Numbered from the stretch's first letter, positions 47,232 to 57,440 are shown. The stretch is 64,000 bases of DNA from Hydrogenophaga sp. (GCF_014773545.1 NZ_SDDV01000008.1:1-64000); one strand, 5' to 3'. Numbers and translations are program-made. Notes: generated by a model from the sequence alone, not told the origin.

Positions 47232-48353
47232 ATGGCCCCCATGGACATCGCCCACGTACAACAATTGCAAACCACCGTGCTGTGGGCTGCTTTTGCGCTT
47301 GCCGCTGCTTTTGGCTTCATCGCTCAGCGCACCCATTTCTGCACCATGGGCGCTATCAGCGACATTGTGACCATGGGCGACTGGAGCCGCATGCGCGTAT
47401 GGGCCATGGCTGCGGGCGTGGCTATGATCGGTTTTCATGCCCTGGCCTGGCTGGGCTGGATCGATGCCGGTCAAACCATTTACACCTCGGGCCGCGTCAT
47501 CTGGCTCTCGGCCTTGACAGGCGGCGCCTTGTTCGGCTTTGGCATGGTGCTGGCTTCGGGTTGCGGCAGCAAAACGCTGCTTCGCATGGGTGCGGGCAGC
47601 CTCAAATCGCTGGTGGTTTTTATCGTCATGGGCTTTGCCGCCTACGCCAGTCTGCACGGCGTGACAGCGGTGTTGCGTGTGAACACGGTTGACACGGTGG
47701 CGCTTCACATCCCGGCTGGCGCGGCGCTGCCGGCCTGGATCGCCTACGCCTGGGGCCTCGATCTGGCCCTCAGCGGCCTGTTGCTGGCGCTGTTGCTGGG
47801 CGGCGCTCTGGTGCTCTGGGCGCTGTTGGGCCGCGGTTTCCGTACCGGCAACAACTTGCTGGCTGGCTTGGGTCTGGGTTTGCTGGTCGTCGCCATGTGG
47901 TGGGTCAGCGGTGGTCTGGGTTTTGTGGCCGAACACCCGCATACGCTGGAGCCCACCTATCTGGCCACCCACACCGGACGGATGGAGTCGCTCACCTTCA
48001 CCGCTCCCCTGGCGCACACGCTGGACTGGCTCATTTTCTTCAGCGACGCATCAAAGCTGCTTACCCTGGGCGTGGTCAGCGTGGTCGGCGTCGTGTGCGG
48101 CGCCTTTTTACAGGCCTTGCTTGGCCGCAACTTCCGCCTGGAAGGCTTTCACGGCACCCAGGACACCGCCTTGCACCTGCTGGGTGCGGTCTGCATGGGG
48201 GTGGGCGGCGTCACCGCGCTCGGCTGCACCATCGGTCAGGGCCTGTCCGGACTTTCGACCCTGAGCCTGACCAGCATGATCGCTGTCGGCGGCATCATGC
48301 TCGGCGCGCTGGCCGGCCTGCGCTTGCAAATGTACATACTGGAGCGCGGCTGA
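47232..48353 (+). CDS. YeeE/YedE-family sulfur-compound transporter
   Basis: 373 residues with about nine to ten membrane helices. Conserved cysteines in HFCTMGAISD, LASGCGSKTLLRMGAGSLKS and LGCTIGQGLSGLS match the YeeE/YedE family, in which TsuA was shown to carry thiosulfate through cysteine relay sites. The length fits a single protein containing both repeat halves. The exact substrate is not shown. An ATG three codons later (47241) is an alternative start. Next gene is tcdA, 31 bp on. Confidence 0.88.
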   Translation: MAPMDIAHVQQLQTTVLWAAFALAAAFGFIAQRTHFCTMGAISDIVTMGDWSRMRVWAMAAGVAMIGFHALAWLGWIDAGQTIYTSGRVIWLSALTGGALFGFGMVLASGCGSKTLLRMGAGSLKSLVVFIVMGFAAYASLHGVTAVLRVNTVDTVALHIPAGAALPAWIAYAWGLDLALSGLLLALLLGGALVLWALLGRGFRTGNNLLAGLGLGLLVVAMWWVSGGLGFVAEHPHTLEPTYLATHTGRMESLTFTAPLAHTLDWLIFFSDASKLLTLGVVSVVGVVCGAFLQALLGRNFRLEGFHGTQDTALHLLGAVCMGVGGVTALGCTIGQGLSGLSTLSLTSMIAVGGIMLGALAGLRLQMYILERG

Positions 48354-48384
48354 TGTCGCCACCGAGCGCTGCGCGGCCGAGCGC

Positions 48385-49179
48385 ATGAACGACGCCTTCG
48401 AACGCCGTTTCAGCGGCCTGCGCCGACTCTACGGCGCCGCAGCGGCGCAACGCATTTTCGACGCCAAGGTGGTGGTGGTCGGCATCGGCGGCGTCGGCTC
48501 CTGGTCGGCCGAGGCCCTTGCTCGCAGCGGCGTGCGACGACTCACCCTGATCGACCTCGACCACGTGTCCGAATCGAACATCAATCGGCAAATCCATGCC
48601 CTTACACCCACGTTCGGGCAGTCCAAGGTGGCGGCGATGCGCGAGCGCATCGCGCTGATTCACCCCGGCTGCGAGGTCGACACGATCGACGACTTTGTCA
48701 GTCCGCAAAACTGGCCCGGTCTGCTTGCCAGCCGCAGCGACCAGCCAAGCGCCCTGCCCTCAGCCCTGATCGATGCCTGCGACCAGATGAGTGCCAAGAC
48801 CGCTCTGGCGGCCTGGGCGGTCCTGCATCGCGTGCCCTTCGTCAGCGTGGGCGCAGCAGGCGGCAAACGGCAAGCCGCTGCGGTGGAGGTGGCCGACCTG
48901 GCTGCCGTCACCCACGACCCCTTGCTGGCCCAATTGCGCTATCGCTTGCGCAGACACCACGGCGGCGCACGGGAGGGCCCGATGGGGGTGGCCTGTGTGT
49001 TCAGCCGCGAGGCGACTGCCGCACCTGATAGCACCTGCGCGGCCGATAGGCCGGACGGATCCCTCAACTGCCACGGTTATGGTTCTGCCGTCAGCGTGAC
49101 GGCCACCTTCGGTTTGTGTGCCGCCGGCTGGGTGATGAACACCTTGGCGAGCAGCGGCAGGAAAAATTGCATTGCTTGA
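48385..49179 (+). CDS. tcdA: tRNA threonylcarbamoyladenosine dehydratase TcdA
   Basis: ThiF/E1-like ATP-dependent enzyme that cyclises t6A37 to ct6A in tRNAs reading ANN codons (older names CsdL, YgdL). 264 residues: MNDAFERRFSGLRRLYGAAA, nucleotide-binding VVVGIGGVGSWSAEALARSG, LIDLDHVSESNINRQIHAL, IDACDQMSAKTAL and GMGVACVFS-like PMGVACVFSREAT. 31 bp after the sulfur transporter, so possibly one transcript. Ends shortly before the tRNA-Lys promoter. Confidence 0.93.
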   Translation: MNDAFERRFSGLRRLYGAAAAQRIFDAKVVVVGIGGVGSWSAEALARSGVRRLTLIDLDHVSESNINRQIHALTPTFGQSKVAAMRERIALIHPGCEVDTIDDFVSPQNWPGLLASRSDQPSALPSALIDACDQMSAKTALAAWAVLHRVPFVSVGAAGGKRQAAAVEVADLAAVTHDPLLAQLRYRLRRHHGGAREGPMGVACVFSREATAAPDSTCAADRPDGSLNCHGYGSAVSVTATFGLCAAGWVMNTLASSGRKNCIA

Positions 49180-49205
49180 AAATCAGCAAAAAAAGACGCT
49201 ATAAT
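49176..49205 (+). promoter_or_regulatory. Sigma-70 promoter for tRNA-Lys
   Basis: TTGAAA (49176-49181), an 18-bp spacer and a perfect TATAAT (49200-49205), about 45 bp before the mature tRNA. The -35 box overlaps the last codons of tcdA. Confidence 0.7.
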
Positions 49206-49250
49206 TTGAGGCTTCACACATTGACATCACGTCGATGCCTCGTGAAACGT

Positions 49251-49326
49251 GGGACGTTAGCTCAGTTGGTAGAGCAGCGGACTTTTAATCCGTTTGTCGT
49301 GGGTTCGACCCCCGCACGTCCCACCA
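49251..49326 (+). tRNA. tRNA-Lys (TTT anticodon)
   Basis: 76 nt beginning GGGACGTTAGCTCAGTTGG and ending ACGTCCCACCA. The acceptor stem pairs fully, CCA is encoded and GACTTTTAATC places TTT at the anticodon. The T arm has GGGTTCGACCC. Confidence 0.98.
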
Positions 49327-49340
49327 AACCATTCAAACAA

Positions 49341-49377
49341 AAAAAGTCGTCCTGCACCGGCGCTGGACGGCTTTTTT
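49341..49377 (+). terminator. Intrinsic terminator after tRNA-Lys
   Basis: GTCGTCC and GGACGGC pair (one G-T) around a 12-nt loop, with AAAAA before and TTTTTT after. 14 bp past the tRNA 3' end. Confidence 0.8.
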
Positions 49378-49409
49378 CGCATCTGAGCGGTTCTGTTGCA
49401 CAAATCAGC

Positions 49410-49600
49410 CCGTTACGATCTGGTACGCTTTGCGAGTCAGCGTCCAGCATTGGCGGCTCAGCCTGGTCAAGACCAAGATGCGTTGCTTGAAACGGCTGGG
49501 CGAGAAGGTGACGGCCAGAACCCTTGGCCTCGTGGCGCGGATATTGCTTGCAACCGGGTCAACAAGGCCGGACGTTTCCGGCACCCGCAGCTTTTTCGTT
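49410..49600 (+). pseudogene. Probable C-terminal remnant of an IS5-like transposase
   Basis: One frame reads HWRLSLVKTKMRCLKRLGEK then VTARTLG, close in pattern to the end of IS5-type transposases. It appears to continue in another frame with ADIACNRVNKAGRFRHP, where such proteins have an N-R-F-N stretch. The preceding GGTTCTGTTGCACAAATC resembles IS-end sequence. Short and degraded. Identification is tentative. Confidence 0.4.
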
Positions 49601-49629
49601 GTCGGTCCCCCCTGTTGAAAGATTCAAGC

Positions 49630-52600
49630 ATGGCCATCCACATTGCCCTGAGCCACGTCACCCATTATCGATACGACCAGATGGTCAAACTTGGTGCACA
49701 AGTGGTGCGTCTGCGCCCGGCGCCCCACTGCCGCACCAAAGTGTTGTCGTATTCGCAGAAAATCGAGCCGAGCGGCCACTTCATCAACTGGCAGCAAGAC
49801 CCTTTTTCCAATTACCAGGCGCGCCTGGCGTTTCCCGAACCCACCACCGAGTTCAAGGTCACGATCGATCTGGTGGTGGAAATGGCGGTGCACAACCCAT
49901 TCGACTTCTTCCTGGAGCCGAGCGCCGAGACGTTTCCGTTCAGCTACGACGCGGCGCAGCAGCAAGAACTCGCGCCCTATCTTTTCACCCTGCCGCTGAC
50001 CGAGCCGGTCAAGACCTACCTCGCCCATGTAGACGTGCGCCAGCGCCGCACGATCGACTTTCTGGTCGACATCAACCAGATGATCCAGCGCGACATCTCG
50101 TACACCATCCGCCTGGAGCCGGGCGTGCAAACGCCTGAGGAGACACTCAAACTCAAAAGCGGCTCCTGCCGCGACTCGGGCTGGCTGCTGGTGCAGTTGC
50201 TGCGCCACCTGGGCTTGGCGGCGCGCTTCGTCTCGGGCTACCTGATTCAGCTCACGCCCGACGTGAAGTCGGTCGACGGCCCGAGCGGCCCTGAAAAAGA
50301 CTTCACCGATCTGCACGCCTGGTGCGAGGTCTTTCTGCCTGGTGCCGGCTGGATCGGGCTCGACCCCACCGCAGGCCTGCTCGCCGGCGAGGGCCACATC
50401 CCGCTGGCCTGCACGGCGCAACCCTCCAGCGCGGCGCCGGTGGAAGGCTGCGTGGACCCGTGCGAGGTCACTTTCAGCCACCACATGGGTGTGACACGCG
50501 TGCACGAATCGCCGCGCGTGACCAAGCCCTACACCGAAGACCAATGGGCCAGCGTGCTGGCGCTGGGCCAGCAAGTCGATGCCGACCTCGACCTGCACGA
50601 CGTGCGCCTGACCATGGGCGGCGAACCCACCTACGTGGCCTGCAACGACCGCGACGCCGCCGAGTGGAACACCGAAGCACTCGGCCCCAGCAAACGCGGC
50701 TACGCCACCGAATTGCTGGGCCGCCTGCGCGAACGCTACGGTGCCGGCGGCTTCGTGCATATGGGCCAGGGCAAGTGGTACCCTGGCGAGCAACTGCCGC
50801 GCTGGGCGTTCTCGCTGTTTTGGCGCACCGACGGCACGCCCTGCTGGAACAACCCAGACCTGCTGGCCGACGAGCGCGAACAGGCGCACTACAGCGCTGA
50901 AGATGCGCACCGCTTCACCCAGGCGCTGGCGCGCAAGCTGGGCCTGTCCACCCAATACATCAGCGCTGGCTACGAGGACACCTGGTACTACCTGTGGCGC
51001 GAACGCCGCCTGCCGGTGAACGTGGACCCGTTCGACAGCAAGCTAGACGACGAGATGGAGCGCACGCGCCTGCGTCGGGTCTTCAGCCAGGGACTGGATG
51101 CGGCGGTAGGCTATGTATTGCCATTGCAAGCCCAGGGCCACGGCGCACTCTCCAGCAACGGCAAAAACCCTTACCTCCACGCCTCGGGCACGGTCTGGTC
51201 GACCGGCCCTTGGTTCTTGCGTGACGAGCGCATGTACCTGATTCCCGGCGACTCGCCCATGGGCTACCGCCTGCCGCTGGACTCGCTGCCCTGGGTCTCG
51301 GCCAGCGACTACCCCTTTCAGATCGAGCAAGACCCTCATACCGCGCGCGACCCGCTGCCCACGGGTTCGGTGCTGCGTCACCAGGTGTCGCCGCACCAGA
51401 TTGGTGGCGGTTTCGCCGAAGGCGGCACCGTGTCCCTGCAAGGCACCGACTTCGATGTCGATGCAGCGGCCATCGAGGGCCTGCGCCAGGGCCAACCCGG
51501 CCCCGGTGCCGTGCCTGCACAGGCGCTGTCGGCCCGTTTCCCGCAGCGCGGCGAGTCGGCCGCGTGGTTGACGCGCACCGCGCTGGTGGTGCAAGCGCGC
51601 GATCCGCAGTGCGCCAACGGCCCCCAGGCCGAGCAAAAAGACGGCGGCAAAAGCCAGCACCTCTACGTATTCATGCCGCCCGTGCAGCAGTTGGAAGACT
51701 ACCTGGAGCTGCTCTTGGCGGTGGAAGCCACGGCCGAGCGGCTGGCCATGAAAATCGTTCTCGAAGGCTACCCGCCGCCACGCGATGTACGCCTGAAAAT
51801 GCTGCAGATCACACCCGACCCGGGCGTGATCGAGGTCAACATCCACCCCAGCAGCAGCTTCCCCGAACTGGTCGAGCGCACCGAATTTCTCTACGACGCG
51901 GCCCACCACACGCACCTGTGCGCCGAAAAGTTCATGACCGACGGCCGCCACACCGGCACCGGTGGCGGCAACCACTTCGTGCTCGGCGGCGCCACGCCGG
52001 CCGACTCGCCCTTCCTGCGCAAGCCTGAACTGCTGGGCAGCCTGCTGGCTTACTGGCACAACCACCCCGCGCTGTCCTACCTGTTTAGCGGGGTGTTCAT
52101 CGGCCCCACCAGCCAAGCCCCGCGGGTGGACGAGGCGCGCAACGACCAGCTCTACGAACTCGAGATCGCGCTGCAACAGATCGAGAACAACCGCCAGGTC
52201 TATGGCCAAAACATGCCGCCCTGGCTGGTTGACCGCAGCTTGCGCCATATCCTGATCGACGTCACCGGCAACACCCACCGCAGTGAATTCTGCATCGACA
52301 AGCTCTACTCACCCGACAGCGCCACCGGCCGCCTGGGCCTGCTGGAGTTGCGCGCGTTCGAGATGCCGCCACACGCCCGCATGAGCATCGCGCAGCAACT
52401 GCTGTTGCGCGCGCTGGTGGCGCGCTTTTGGCAACAACCCTTCGTCGGACGTCTCACGCGCTGGGGCACCGAGCTGCACGACCGCTTCCTGTTGCAGACC
52501 TTCATTCGGATGGATTTCGAAGACGTGCTGACCGACTTGGCCGAGTTTGGCTACCGCTTTGACATGGCCTGGTTCGAACCGCATTTCGAGTTCCGCTTCC

Positions 52601-53136
52601 CGCTGGTGGGTCAAGTGGCTGCGCGCGGCATCGAACTCACGCTGCGCGGTGCGCTCGAACCCTGGCACGTGATGGGCGAAGAAGGAGCGCCCGGCGGCAC
52701 CGTGCGCTACGTGGACTCGTCACTGGAGCGCATCGAGGTGCATGTGAGCGGCTGGAATGACAGCCGCCACGTCATCACCTGCAACGGCCGCGCCCTGCCC
52801 CTGCAAAACACCGGAACCGTTGGCCAGCATGTGGCCGGCGTGCGCTACAAGGCCTGGAGCCCGCCGTCGGCGCTGCACCCGTCGATTGCCGCGCACGCAC
52901 CGCTGACCTTCGACATCGTCGACACCTGGATGCAGCGCTCGCTGGGCGGCTGCCAGTACCATGTGGCGCACCCCGGCGGCCGCAACTACGACACCTTCCC
53001 GATCAACGCCTACGAGGCCGAAAGCCGGCGTCTGTCGCGCTTCTTCCAGATCGGTCACACCCCTGGCCGCATGGTGATAGAACCCGCCACACCGAGCCGG
53101 GAATTTCCGTTCACGCTCGATCTGCGCAAGCGATAA
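49630..53136 (+). CDS. Transglutaminase-like domain fused to DUF2126 putative amidoligase
   Basis: 1168 residues from the ATG at 49630. The N-terminal third has the transglutaminase-like N region ([20 protein letters not shown]) and a full cysteine-protease triad: C180 in [10 protein letters not shown]229 in LHAWCEVF, D245 in GLDPTAG. The rest is DUF2126, annotated in Pfam as a putative amidoligase, with [54 protein letters not shown] and [21 protein letters not shown] segments. It may form or cut amide bonds on peptides. It heads a three-gene cluster that recurs in bacteria; the biological product is unknown. Confidence 0.93.
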   Translation: MAIHIALSHVTHYRYDQMVKLGAQVVRLRPAPHCRTKVLSYSQKIEPSGHFINWQQDPFSNYQARLAFPEPTTEFKVTIDLVVEMAVHNPFDFFLEPSAETFPFSYDAAQQQELAPYLFTLPLTEPVKTYLAHVDVRQRRTIDFLVDINQMIQRDISYTIRLEPGVQTPEETLKLKSGSCRDSGWLLVQLLRHLGLAARFVSGYLIQLTPDVKSVDGPSGPEKDFTDLHAWCEVFLPGAGWIGLDPTAGLLAGEGHIPLACTAQPSSAAPVEGCVDPCEVTFSHHMGVTRVHESPRVTKPYTEDQWASVLALGQQVDADLDLHDVRLTMGGEPTYVACNDRDAAEWNTEALGPSKRGYATELLGRLRERYGAGGFVHMGQGKWYPGEQLPRWAFSLFWRTDGTPCWNNPDLLADEREQAHYSAEDAHRFTQALARKLGLSTQYISAGYEDTWYYLWRERRLPVNVDPFDSKLDDEMERTRLRRVFSQGLDAAVGYVLPLQAQGHGALSSNGKNPYLHASGTVWSTGPWFLRDERMYLIPGDSPMGYRLPLDSLPWVSASDYPFQIEQDPHTARDPLPTGSVLRHQVSPHQIGGGFAEGGTVSLQGTDFDVDAAAIEGLRQGQPGPGAVPAQALSARFPQRGESAAWLTRTALVVQARDPQCANGPQAEQKDGGKSQHLYVFMPPVQQLEDYLELLLAVEATAERLAMKIVLEGYPPPRDVRLKMLQITPDPGVIEVNIHPSSSFPELVERTEFLYDAAHHTHLCAEKFMTDGRHTGTGGGNHFVLGGATPADSPFLRKPELLGSLLAYWHNHPALSYLFSGVFIGPTSQAPRVDEARNDQLYELEIALQQIENNRQVYGQNMPPWLVDRSLRHILIDVTGNTHRSEFCIDKLYSPDSATGRLGLLELRAFEMPPHARMSIAQQLLLRALVARFWQQPFVGRLTRWGTELHDRFLLQTFIRMDFEDVLTDLAEFGYRFDMAWFEPHFEFRFPLVGQVAARGIELTLRGALEPWHVMGEEGAPGGTVRYVDSSLERIEVHVSGWNDSRHVITCNGRALPLQNTGTVGQHVAGVRYKAWSPPSALHPSIAAHAPLTFDIVDTWMQRSLGGCQYHVAHPGGRNYDTFPINAYEAESRRLSRFFQIGHTPGRMVIEPATPSREFPFTLDLRKR

Positions 53137-53211
53137 AGCGCCCCGGGGCCTGGAGTCGGCTGGCGCAGCGCATCGGGCATCGAGCGACGGACACAGGCAT
53201 ACTGCAACGCC

Positions 53212-55797
53212 GTGACTCCTGAAAAACACCGAGACGCCCTGCTCGACGACGCTGCCCCCGGCAGCTCCAGCGAGCGGGCGCTCGCGCTGGCCCAGTCTGC
53301 CGACCCCGGCCACCGCGACGAACTGCGCGCCAGCGCCCACGAGCTCACCCCCGCCTGGGCTGACTTCTTCGAACACATTGGCCACGCTGGCTTTGCCGAC
53401 CTGAACCGGCGGGCCGACAACCTGCAACGCCAGATTCGCGACAACGGCGTCACCTACAACGTGTACGCCGAAACCGCCTGCGGCCTGCAGCGGCCCTGGG
53501 CACTCGACCTGTTCCCCATGATCGTCAGCGCGCCAGACTGGGTGGACATCGAAGCCGGCGTACTGCAGCGCGTGCGCCTGCTCAACGCCATGATGGCCGA
53601 CCTCTACGGTGCGCGCGAGCTGCTGCGCCGGGCCCTGCTACCGGCCGCGCTGGTGCTGGGCCACCCCGACTACCAGCATGCCCTGCAGGGTCTGGTGCCC
53701 GCAGGCCAGACCTGGTTGCACATCGTCGCCTTCGATCTCGCTCACGGCCCGGACGGCCGCTGGTGGGTGGTGGGCCAGCGCACCCAGGCGCCCTCGGGCC
53801 TGGGCTACTTGCTGGAAAACCGCATCGCCATCGCGCGCCAGTTCCCGCAGGCCTTTGCCGAGCTCAAAGTGCAGCGTCTGGCAAGCAGTTACCGCGCGCT
53901 CATGGACGGCATCAAGTCGATGGCGCCCGAAGCAGGGCAAGCGCGCATCGTCCTGCTGACGCCGGGCCCCTACAACGAAACTTATTTCGAACACGCCTAC
54001 TTGGCGCGCTACCTCGGCCTCACACTGGTGCAAGGCGGCGACCTCACCGTGCGCGACCAGCGCCTCTACCTCAAGACACTCAAAGGCCTGGAGCCGGTGC
54101 ATGCGCTCATCAAACGATTGGACGACGGGTGGCTAGACCCGCTGGAGCTGCGTCCCGAATCCACCCTGGGCGTGCCCGGCCTGCTGCAAGTGCTGCGCGC
54201 AGGCCATGTGCTGCTGGCCAACACACCGGGCGCGGCAGCGCTCGAATCGAGCGCTCTGCTGGGTTTTTTGCCCGGCATCTGCGAACACTTGCTCGGCGAA
54301 AAACTGGCCCTGCCCTCGCTGCCCACCTGGTGGTGCGGTGAAGACGCCGCGCTGCGCCAGGCGCTGCCTTTGCTCAAGCGCGGCGTGATCAAGCCCACAT
54401 ACCCGTACTCAGGTCTGGACACCACCATGGGCCAAAGCCTGGACGCGCGCGCACTCGACGAATACGTCGACCGCATGACGCGTCATCCCGATGCCTACAC
54501 GTTGCAGGCTTGGATGCCGCTCTCGCAAACCCCGACCTGGACCGGCGAGCGCTTGCTGCCGCGCTCGGCCATGCTGCGCGTGTTCGCGCTGGCCGACGGT
54601 CCGCAGAGCTGGCGCGTGTTGCCCGGCGGCCTGGTGCGCCTGGCCCCGCGCGGTCAACTCATGGCCTCCATGCAGCGCGGCGGCAGCAGCGCCGACTGCT
54701 GGGTCCGCACCAAAGGCGAGGTCGACAGCGCCAGCCTGCTGCAATCGGCCCCCAGCACGCTGGCGCTGGCGAACCAAAAACGCCCTGTCACCAGCCGAGC
54801 GGCCGAAAACCTGTTCTGGCTGGGCCGCTACACCGAGCGCGCCGAAAACACCGTTCGCCTAGCGCGCATCGTGCTCAACCAACTGAGCGGCGAAGAGCCC
54901 CGTTCGCGCCCGCTGCTGAGCTGGCTCTCGGCCGCAGCGCGTGAAAACGCCCTGGTCCAACGCGAGACACCAGGCGCCGAACAGTCGGAGCGCGTGTTTG
55001 CACGCTCACTCATGGCCAACCTCGCCCCCACGGCTGGCAGCTCCCTGGCCGAGCAGAGCTTGAGCGTGGGCTACAACCTGCGCGCACTCAAGGGTGCGGC
55101 GGCTCAGGTGCGCGAACGCCTCTCGACCGAGCACTGGAACCTGATCGAGCGCGCCGAACTCGAGTTCACGCGCGGCTGTGCCGCCATAACGGCCGACGCC
55201 GAATTCGACAGCACGGCAGCCACGTCCCTGTTGCAAAACACCAGCGAACTGCTGGCCGCCATCACCGGCGCGCAGACCGACCGCATGGTGCGCGACAGCG
55301 GCTGGCGCCTGCTCTGCGTAGGCCGCCACATCGAACGCCTGCTCACCCTCGCACGGGCGCTCATGACCGGATTGAAGCACCAGAGCCTGCACGACCCGGC
55401 CGGCTTCGAGGCGATGGTGGCACTGTTCGACAGCACCATCACCTTCCACGCCCAATACCAGCAGCGGCGCGACATGGTGGCCTTGATCGACCTGCTGGTC
55501 ATGGACCGCGACAACCCGCGCTCGCTGGCCTCGGTGGTGCAGACCATGCGCACGCGCCTGGACAATCTCGCGCAAAACCTCAGCCCACAGAATGCCGTGC
55601 TCGCCCAGGGCCTGCCCGACCCGGACAACTGGGTACTGACCGAGTTGAGCAACTGGCCGCGCCACGACGGCGAGCACGGCGACCACGACATGCTGGCCCA
55701 ACTGCTGACCGACTGCAAAAACGCCGCCGCCGAACTCTCGAACGAAATCACGCGGCTGCACTTCAGCCACGCCGACTCGCGCCAACAAATCGTCTGA
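53212..55797 (+). CDS. Circularly permuted ATP-grasp ligase fused to an alpha-E domain
   Basis: 861 residues from a GTG start. Residues about 30-500 are the circularly permuted ATP-grasp family (DUF404/DUF407): RQIRDNGVTYNVYAETACGL, PWALDLFPMIVSAPDWVDIE, LLTPGPYNETYFEHAYLARY and GVIKPTYP. Residues about 528-850 are the all-helical alpha-E domain (DUF403), starting SRAAENLFWLGRYTERAENT. In many genomes the two domains are separate genes; here they are fused. Expected to join peptide or amino-acid units with ATP. 75 bp after the DUF2126 gene. Confidence 0.93.
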   Translation: MTPEKHRDALLDDAAPGSSSERALALAQSADPGHRDELRASAHELTPAWADFFEHIGHAGFADLNRRADNLQRQIRDNGVTYNVYAETACGLQRPWALDLFPMIVSAPDWVDIEAGVLQRVRLLNAMMADLYGARELLRRALLPAALVLGHPDYQHALQGLVPAGQTWLHIVAFDLAHGPDGRWWVVGQRTQAPSGLGYLLENRIAIARQFPQAFAELKVQRLASSYRALMDGIKSMAPEAGQARIVLLTPGPYNETYFEHAYLARYLGLTLVQGGDLTVRDQRLYLKTLKGLEPVHALIKRLDDGWLDPLELRPESTLGVPGLLQVLRAGHVLLANTPGAAALESSALLGFLPGICEHLLGEKLALPSLPTWWCGEDAALRQALPLLKRGVIKPTYPYSGLDTTMGQSLDARALDEYVDRMTRHPDAYTLQAWMPLSQTPTWTGERLLPRSAMLRVFALADGPQSWRVLPGGLVRLAPRGQLMASMQRGGSSADCWVRTKGEVDSASLLQSAPSTLALANQKRPVTSRAAENLFWLGRYTERAENTVRLARIVLNQLSGEEPRSRPLLSWLSAAARENALVQRETPGAEQSERVFARSLMANLAPTAGSSLAEQSLSVGYNLRALKGAAAQVRERLSTEHWNLIERAELEFTRGCAAITADAEFDSTAATSLLQNTSELLAAITGAQTDRMVRDSGWRLLCVGRHIERLLTLARALMTGLKHQSLHDPAGFEAMVALFDSTITFHAQYQQRRDMVALIDLLVMDRDNPRSLASVVQTMRTRLDNLAQNLSPQNAVLAQGLPDPDNWVLTELSNWPRHDGEHGDHDMLAQLLTDCKNAAAELSNEITRLHFSHADSRQQIV

Positions 55798-55844
55798 TCG
55801 GCGCGCCCCGCCAGCACAGCCGACAGCCGCCAATCCAGCAAGAA

Positions 55845-56864
55845 ATGAAACTGCGCGTCATCCACCGCACCAGCTACCACTACCAGGACAACGTTGACCT
55901 GGCACAGCACATGGTGCACCTCACACCCGTGGACAGCGCCACACAGCGGGTGCTGTCCCACGCGCTGCGGATCGACCCCGAGCCCGCCACCCGCCACGCC
56001 ATCACCGACGCCTTTGGCAACCACCGCACCTACTTCTCACTGCAGGCGCCGCATGAAACGCTCAGCGTCGAAGCCGACAGCCTCATTCACACCCAGACGG
56101 CAACAAACCTGTGCGAGCACCCTCCATGGCAAGACCTGAGGTGGGAGCAGGTGCGCGAGCACTTTCGCTACCGCGCCCAGGCACGCTACGACGCGGCGAG
56201 CGAATTTCTCTTCGCCTCGCCCAGGGTGCCGCGCGACGACCGCTTCGCCGCCTTCGTCCGCCCCGCCTTCGCACCTGGCCAGCCCCTGCTTGAAGCCACA
56301 CGCGCACTGATGGAACGCATCCACACCGAACTGAGCTTTGATGCCGCCAGCACCGATGTCAACACCCCCGCATTGCAGGCACTGGAGCAAGGCAAGGGCG
56401 TGTGCCAAGACTTCGCCCACATCATGCTCGGCTGCCTGCGCAGCCTGGGCCTGGCGGCGCGCTACGTCAGTGGCTACCTGCTCACCCAGCCGCCCCCTGG
56501 CAAGGCACGCCTGCTCGGCGCCGATGCCTCGCACGCCTGGGTTTCGGTTTATTTGCCGCGGCCGCACGACGCCGGCGCGTCAACACCTGCGCCAACACCT
56601 GCGCTAGCGCCAGCCGACAGCGACCCGCCCAGCAGCAACAAAATCATCAGCGGCGCCTGGTTCGACTTCGATCCCACCAACGACCGCTGGGGCTGGGGCA
56701 GCCCGGGCGAAGACTACGTAAGGCTTGCCAGCGGGCGCGACTTCTCCGACGTCTCACCCATGCGCGGCGTCATCCAGAGCGGCGCAGCGCACACGCTTGA
56801 CGTCGCCGTCACCGTCGCGCCGGCAGCCGAACCCGGCCCAGCCAGCGCCAGCCTGTCGCGCTGA
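55845..56864 (+). CDS. Transglutaminase-like cysteine peptidase
   Basis: 339 residues. KLRVIHRTSYHYQDNVDLAQ is the bacterial transglutaminase-like N-terminal region. The catalytic triad is C187 in GKGVCQDFAH, H230 in ASHAWVSVY and D276 in WFDFDPTNDRWGW. A Pro/Ala-rich loop (about 246-262) with APTPALAPA interrupts the domain before the Asp strand. Probably a peptidase or amide-forming enzyme acting with the two ligase proteins upstream. Last gene of the cluster, 47 bp after the ATP-grasp gene. Confidence 0.92.
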   Translation: MKLRVIHRTSYHYQDNVDLAQHMVHLTPVDSATQRVLSHALRIDPEPATRHAITDAFGNHRTYFSLQAPHETLSVEADSLIHTQTATNLCEHPPWQDLRWEQVREHFRYRAQARYDAASEFLFASPRVPRDDRFAAFVRPAFAPGQPLLEATRALMERIHTELSFDAASTDVNTPALQALEQGKGVCQDFAHIMLGCLRSLGLAARYVSGYLLTQPPPGKARLLGADASHAWVSVYLPRPHDAGASTPAPTPALAPADSDPPSSNKIISGAWFDFDPTNDRWGWGSPGEDYVRLASGRDFSDVSPMRGVIQSGAAHTLDVAVTVAPAAEPGPASASLSR

Positions 56865-56950
56865 GCACCCGACGTGCAAGACCGGCATCGCGCACGCCAC
56901 ACAGGTGGGTGAAAAGCGGCCGCCGCCCGATCAGCCGCCCCCGTGCGCTG

Positions 56951-56964
56951 CGGCAAGCTTGCCG
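56951..56964. repeat. 14-bp perfect palindrome
   Basis: CGGCAAGCTTGCCG reads the same on both strands, 86 bp after the transglutaminase stop. It could be a protein-binding site or a transcript-end hairpin core; there is no T tract. The rest of 56865-57060 holds no recognisable feature. Confidence 0.4.
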
Positions 56965-57060
56965 TAAGCGGTCAAAACACGGCAGCCCCCTACACTGGAC
57001 GGCAAGAACTCACATGCTGTCACACACGCGGTCACACACCTGCCCAGCGCCGCCCAAGCG

Positions 57061-57174
57061 GCCAGCTTTCCACGCCGCGTGCTGCTGGCCGTCAGCGGCC
57101 TGACGCCGCAGATCGTCACCGAAACCCTGTACGCGCTGGCCGCCGACGAGCACGCGCCCTTTGTGCCGACCTAA
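57061..57174 (+). pseudogene. N-terminal fragment of a Csx14/NE0113-family CRISPR-associated gene
   Basis: The frame reads ASFPRRVLLAVSGLTPQIVT then ETLYALAADEHAPFVPT before TAA. R-x-LLAVxGLTPQxVTETLYAL is the hallmark N terminus of the NE0113 group of CRISPR-associated proteins (ring-nuclease-like, type III associated). The full protein has several hundred residues. Here it stops at the point where the IS110 element begins. No continuation is seen after the element, and no CRISPR array or cas gene is present in the window. Confidence 0.65.
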
Positions 57175-57179
57175 CTGTC

Positions 57180-57440
57180 ATGAATCTGGGCGACGCCCCG
57201 GATGATGAAAGAAACTCGGGGGTGGAGGTGCCGGGGTAGAAGCCGAGAAAATTCTTTGGGGCCACAACCCCGATACCTAACTTGGCGCGCCTTCACCGAC
57301 TCGTACCCCGAATTGACTCCATCGGTTACCCGATGAGATCTCACGTTAAACAGGGCTGCTGAGCGAACAGCTCAGACAAGCAATTTCGGTGGGGTACCCA
57401 TGGCACCTCCAGTTTTGAAGTTTACACATCGACTGGAAGG
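57180..57440 (+). ncRNA. Candidate bridge RNA region of the IS110 element
   Basis: Noncoding leader with several short hairpins: CTGAGC-GAACA-GCTCAG (57359-57375), ATCGG-TTAC-CCGAT (57321-57334) and the palindrome TGAGATCTCA (57335-57344). IS110-group elements are known to make a target- and donor-pairing RNA from this location. The loops and exact ends were not resolved. Confidence 0.4.

Noticed and set aside
49251..49326. tRNA-Lys as an integration site for the amidoligase cluster
   Set aside because: No repeated copy of the tRNA 3' end and no integrase were found in the window.
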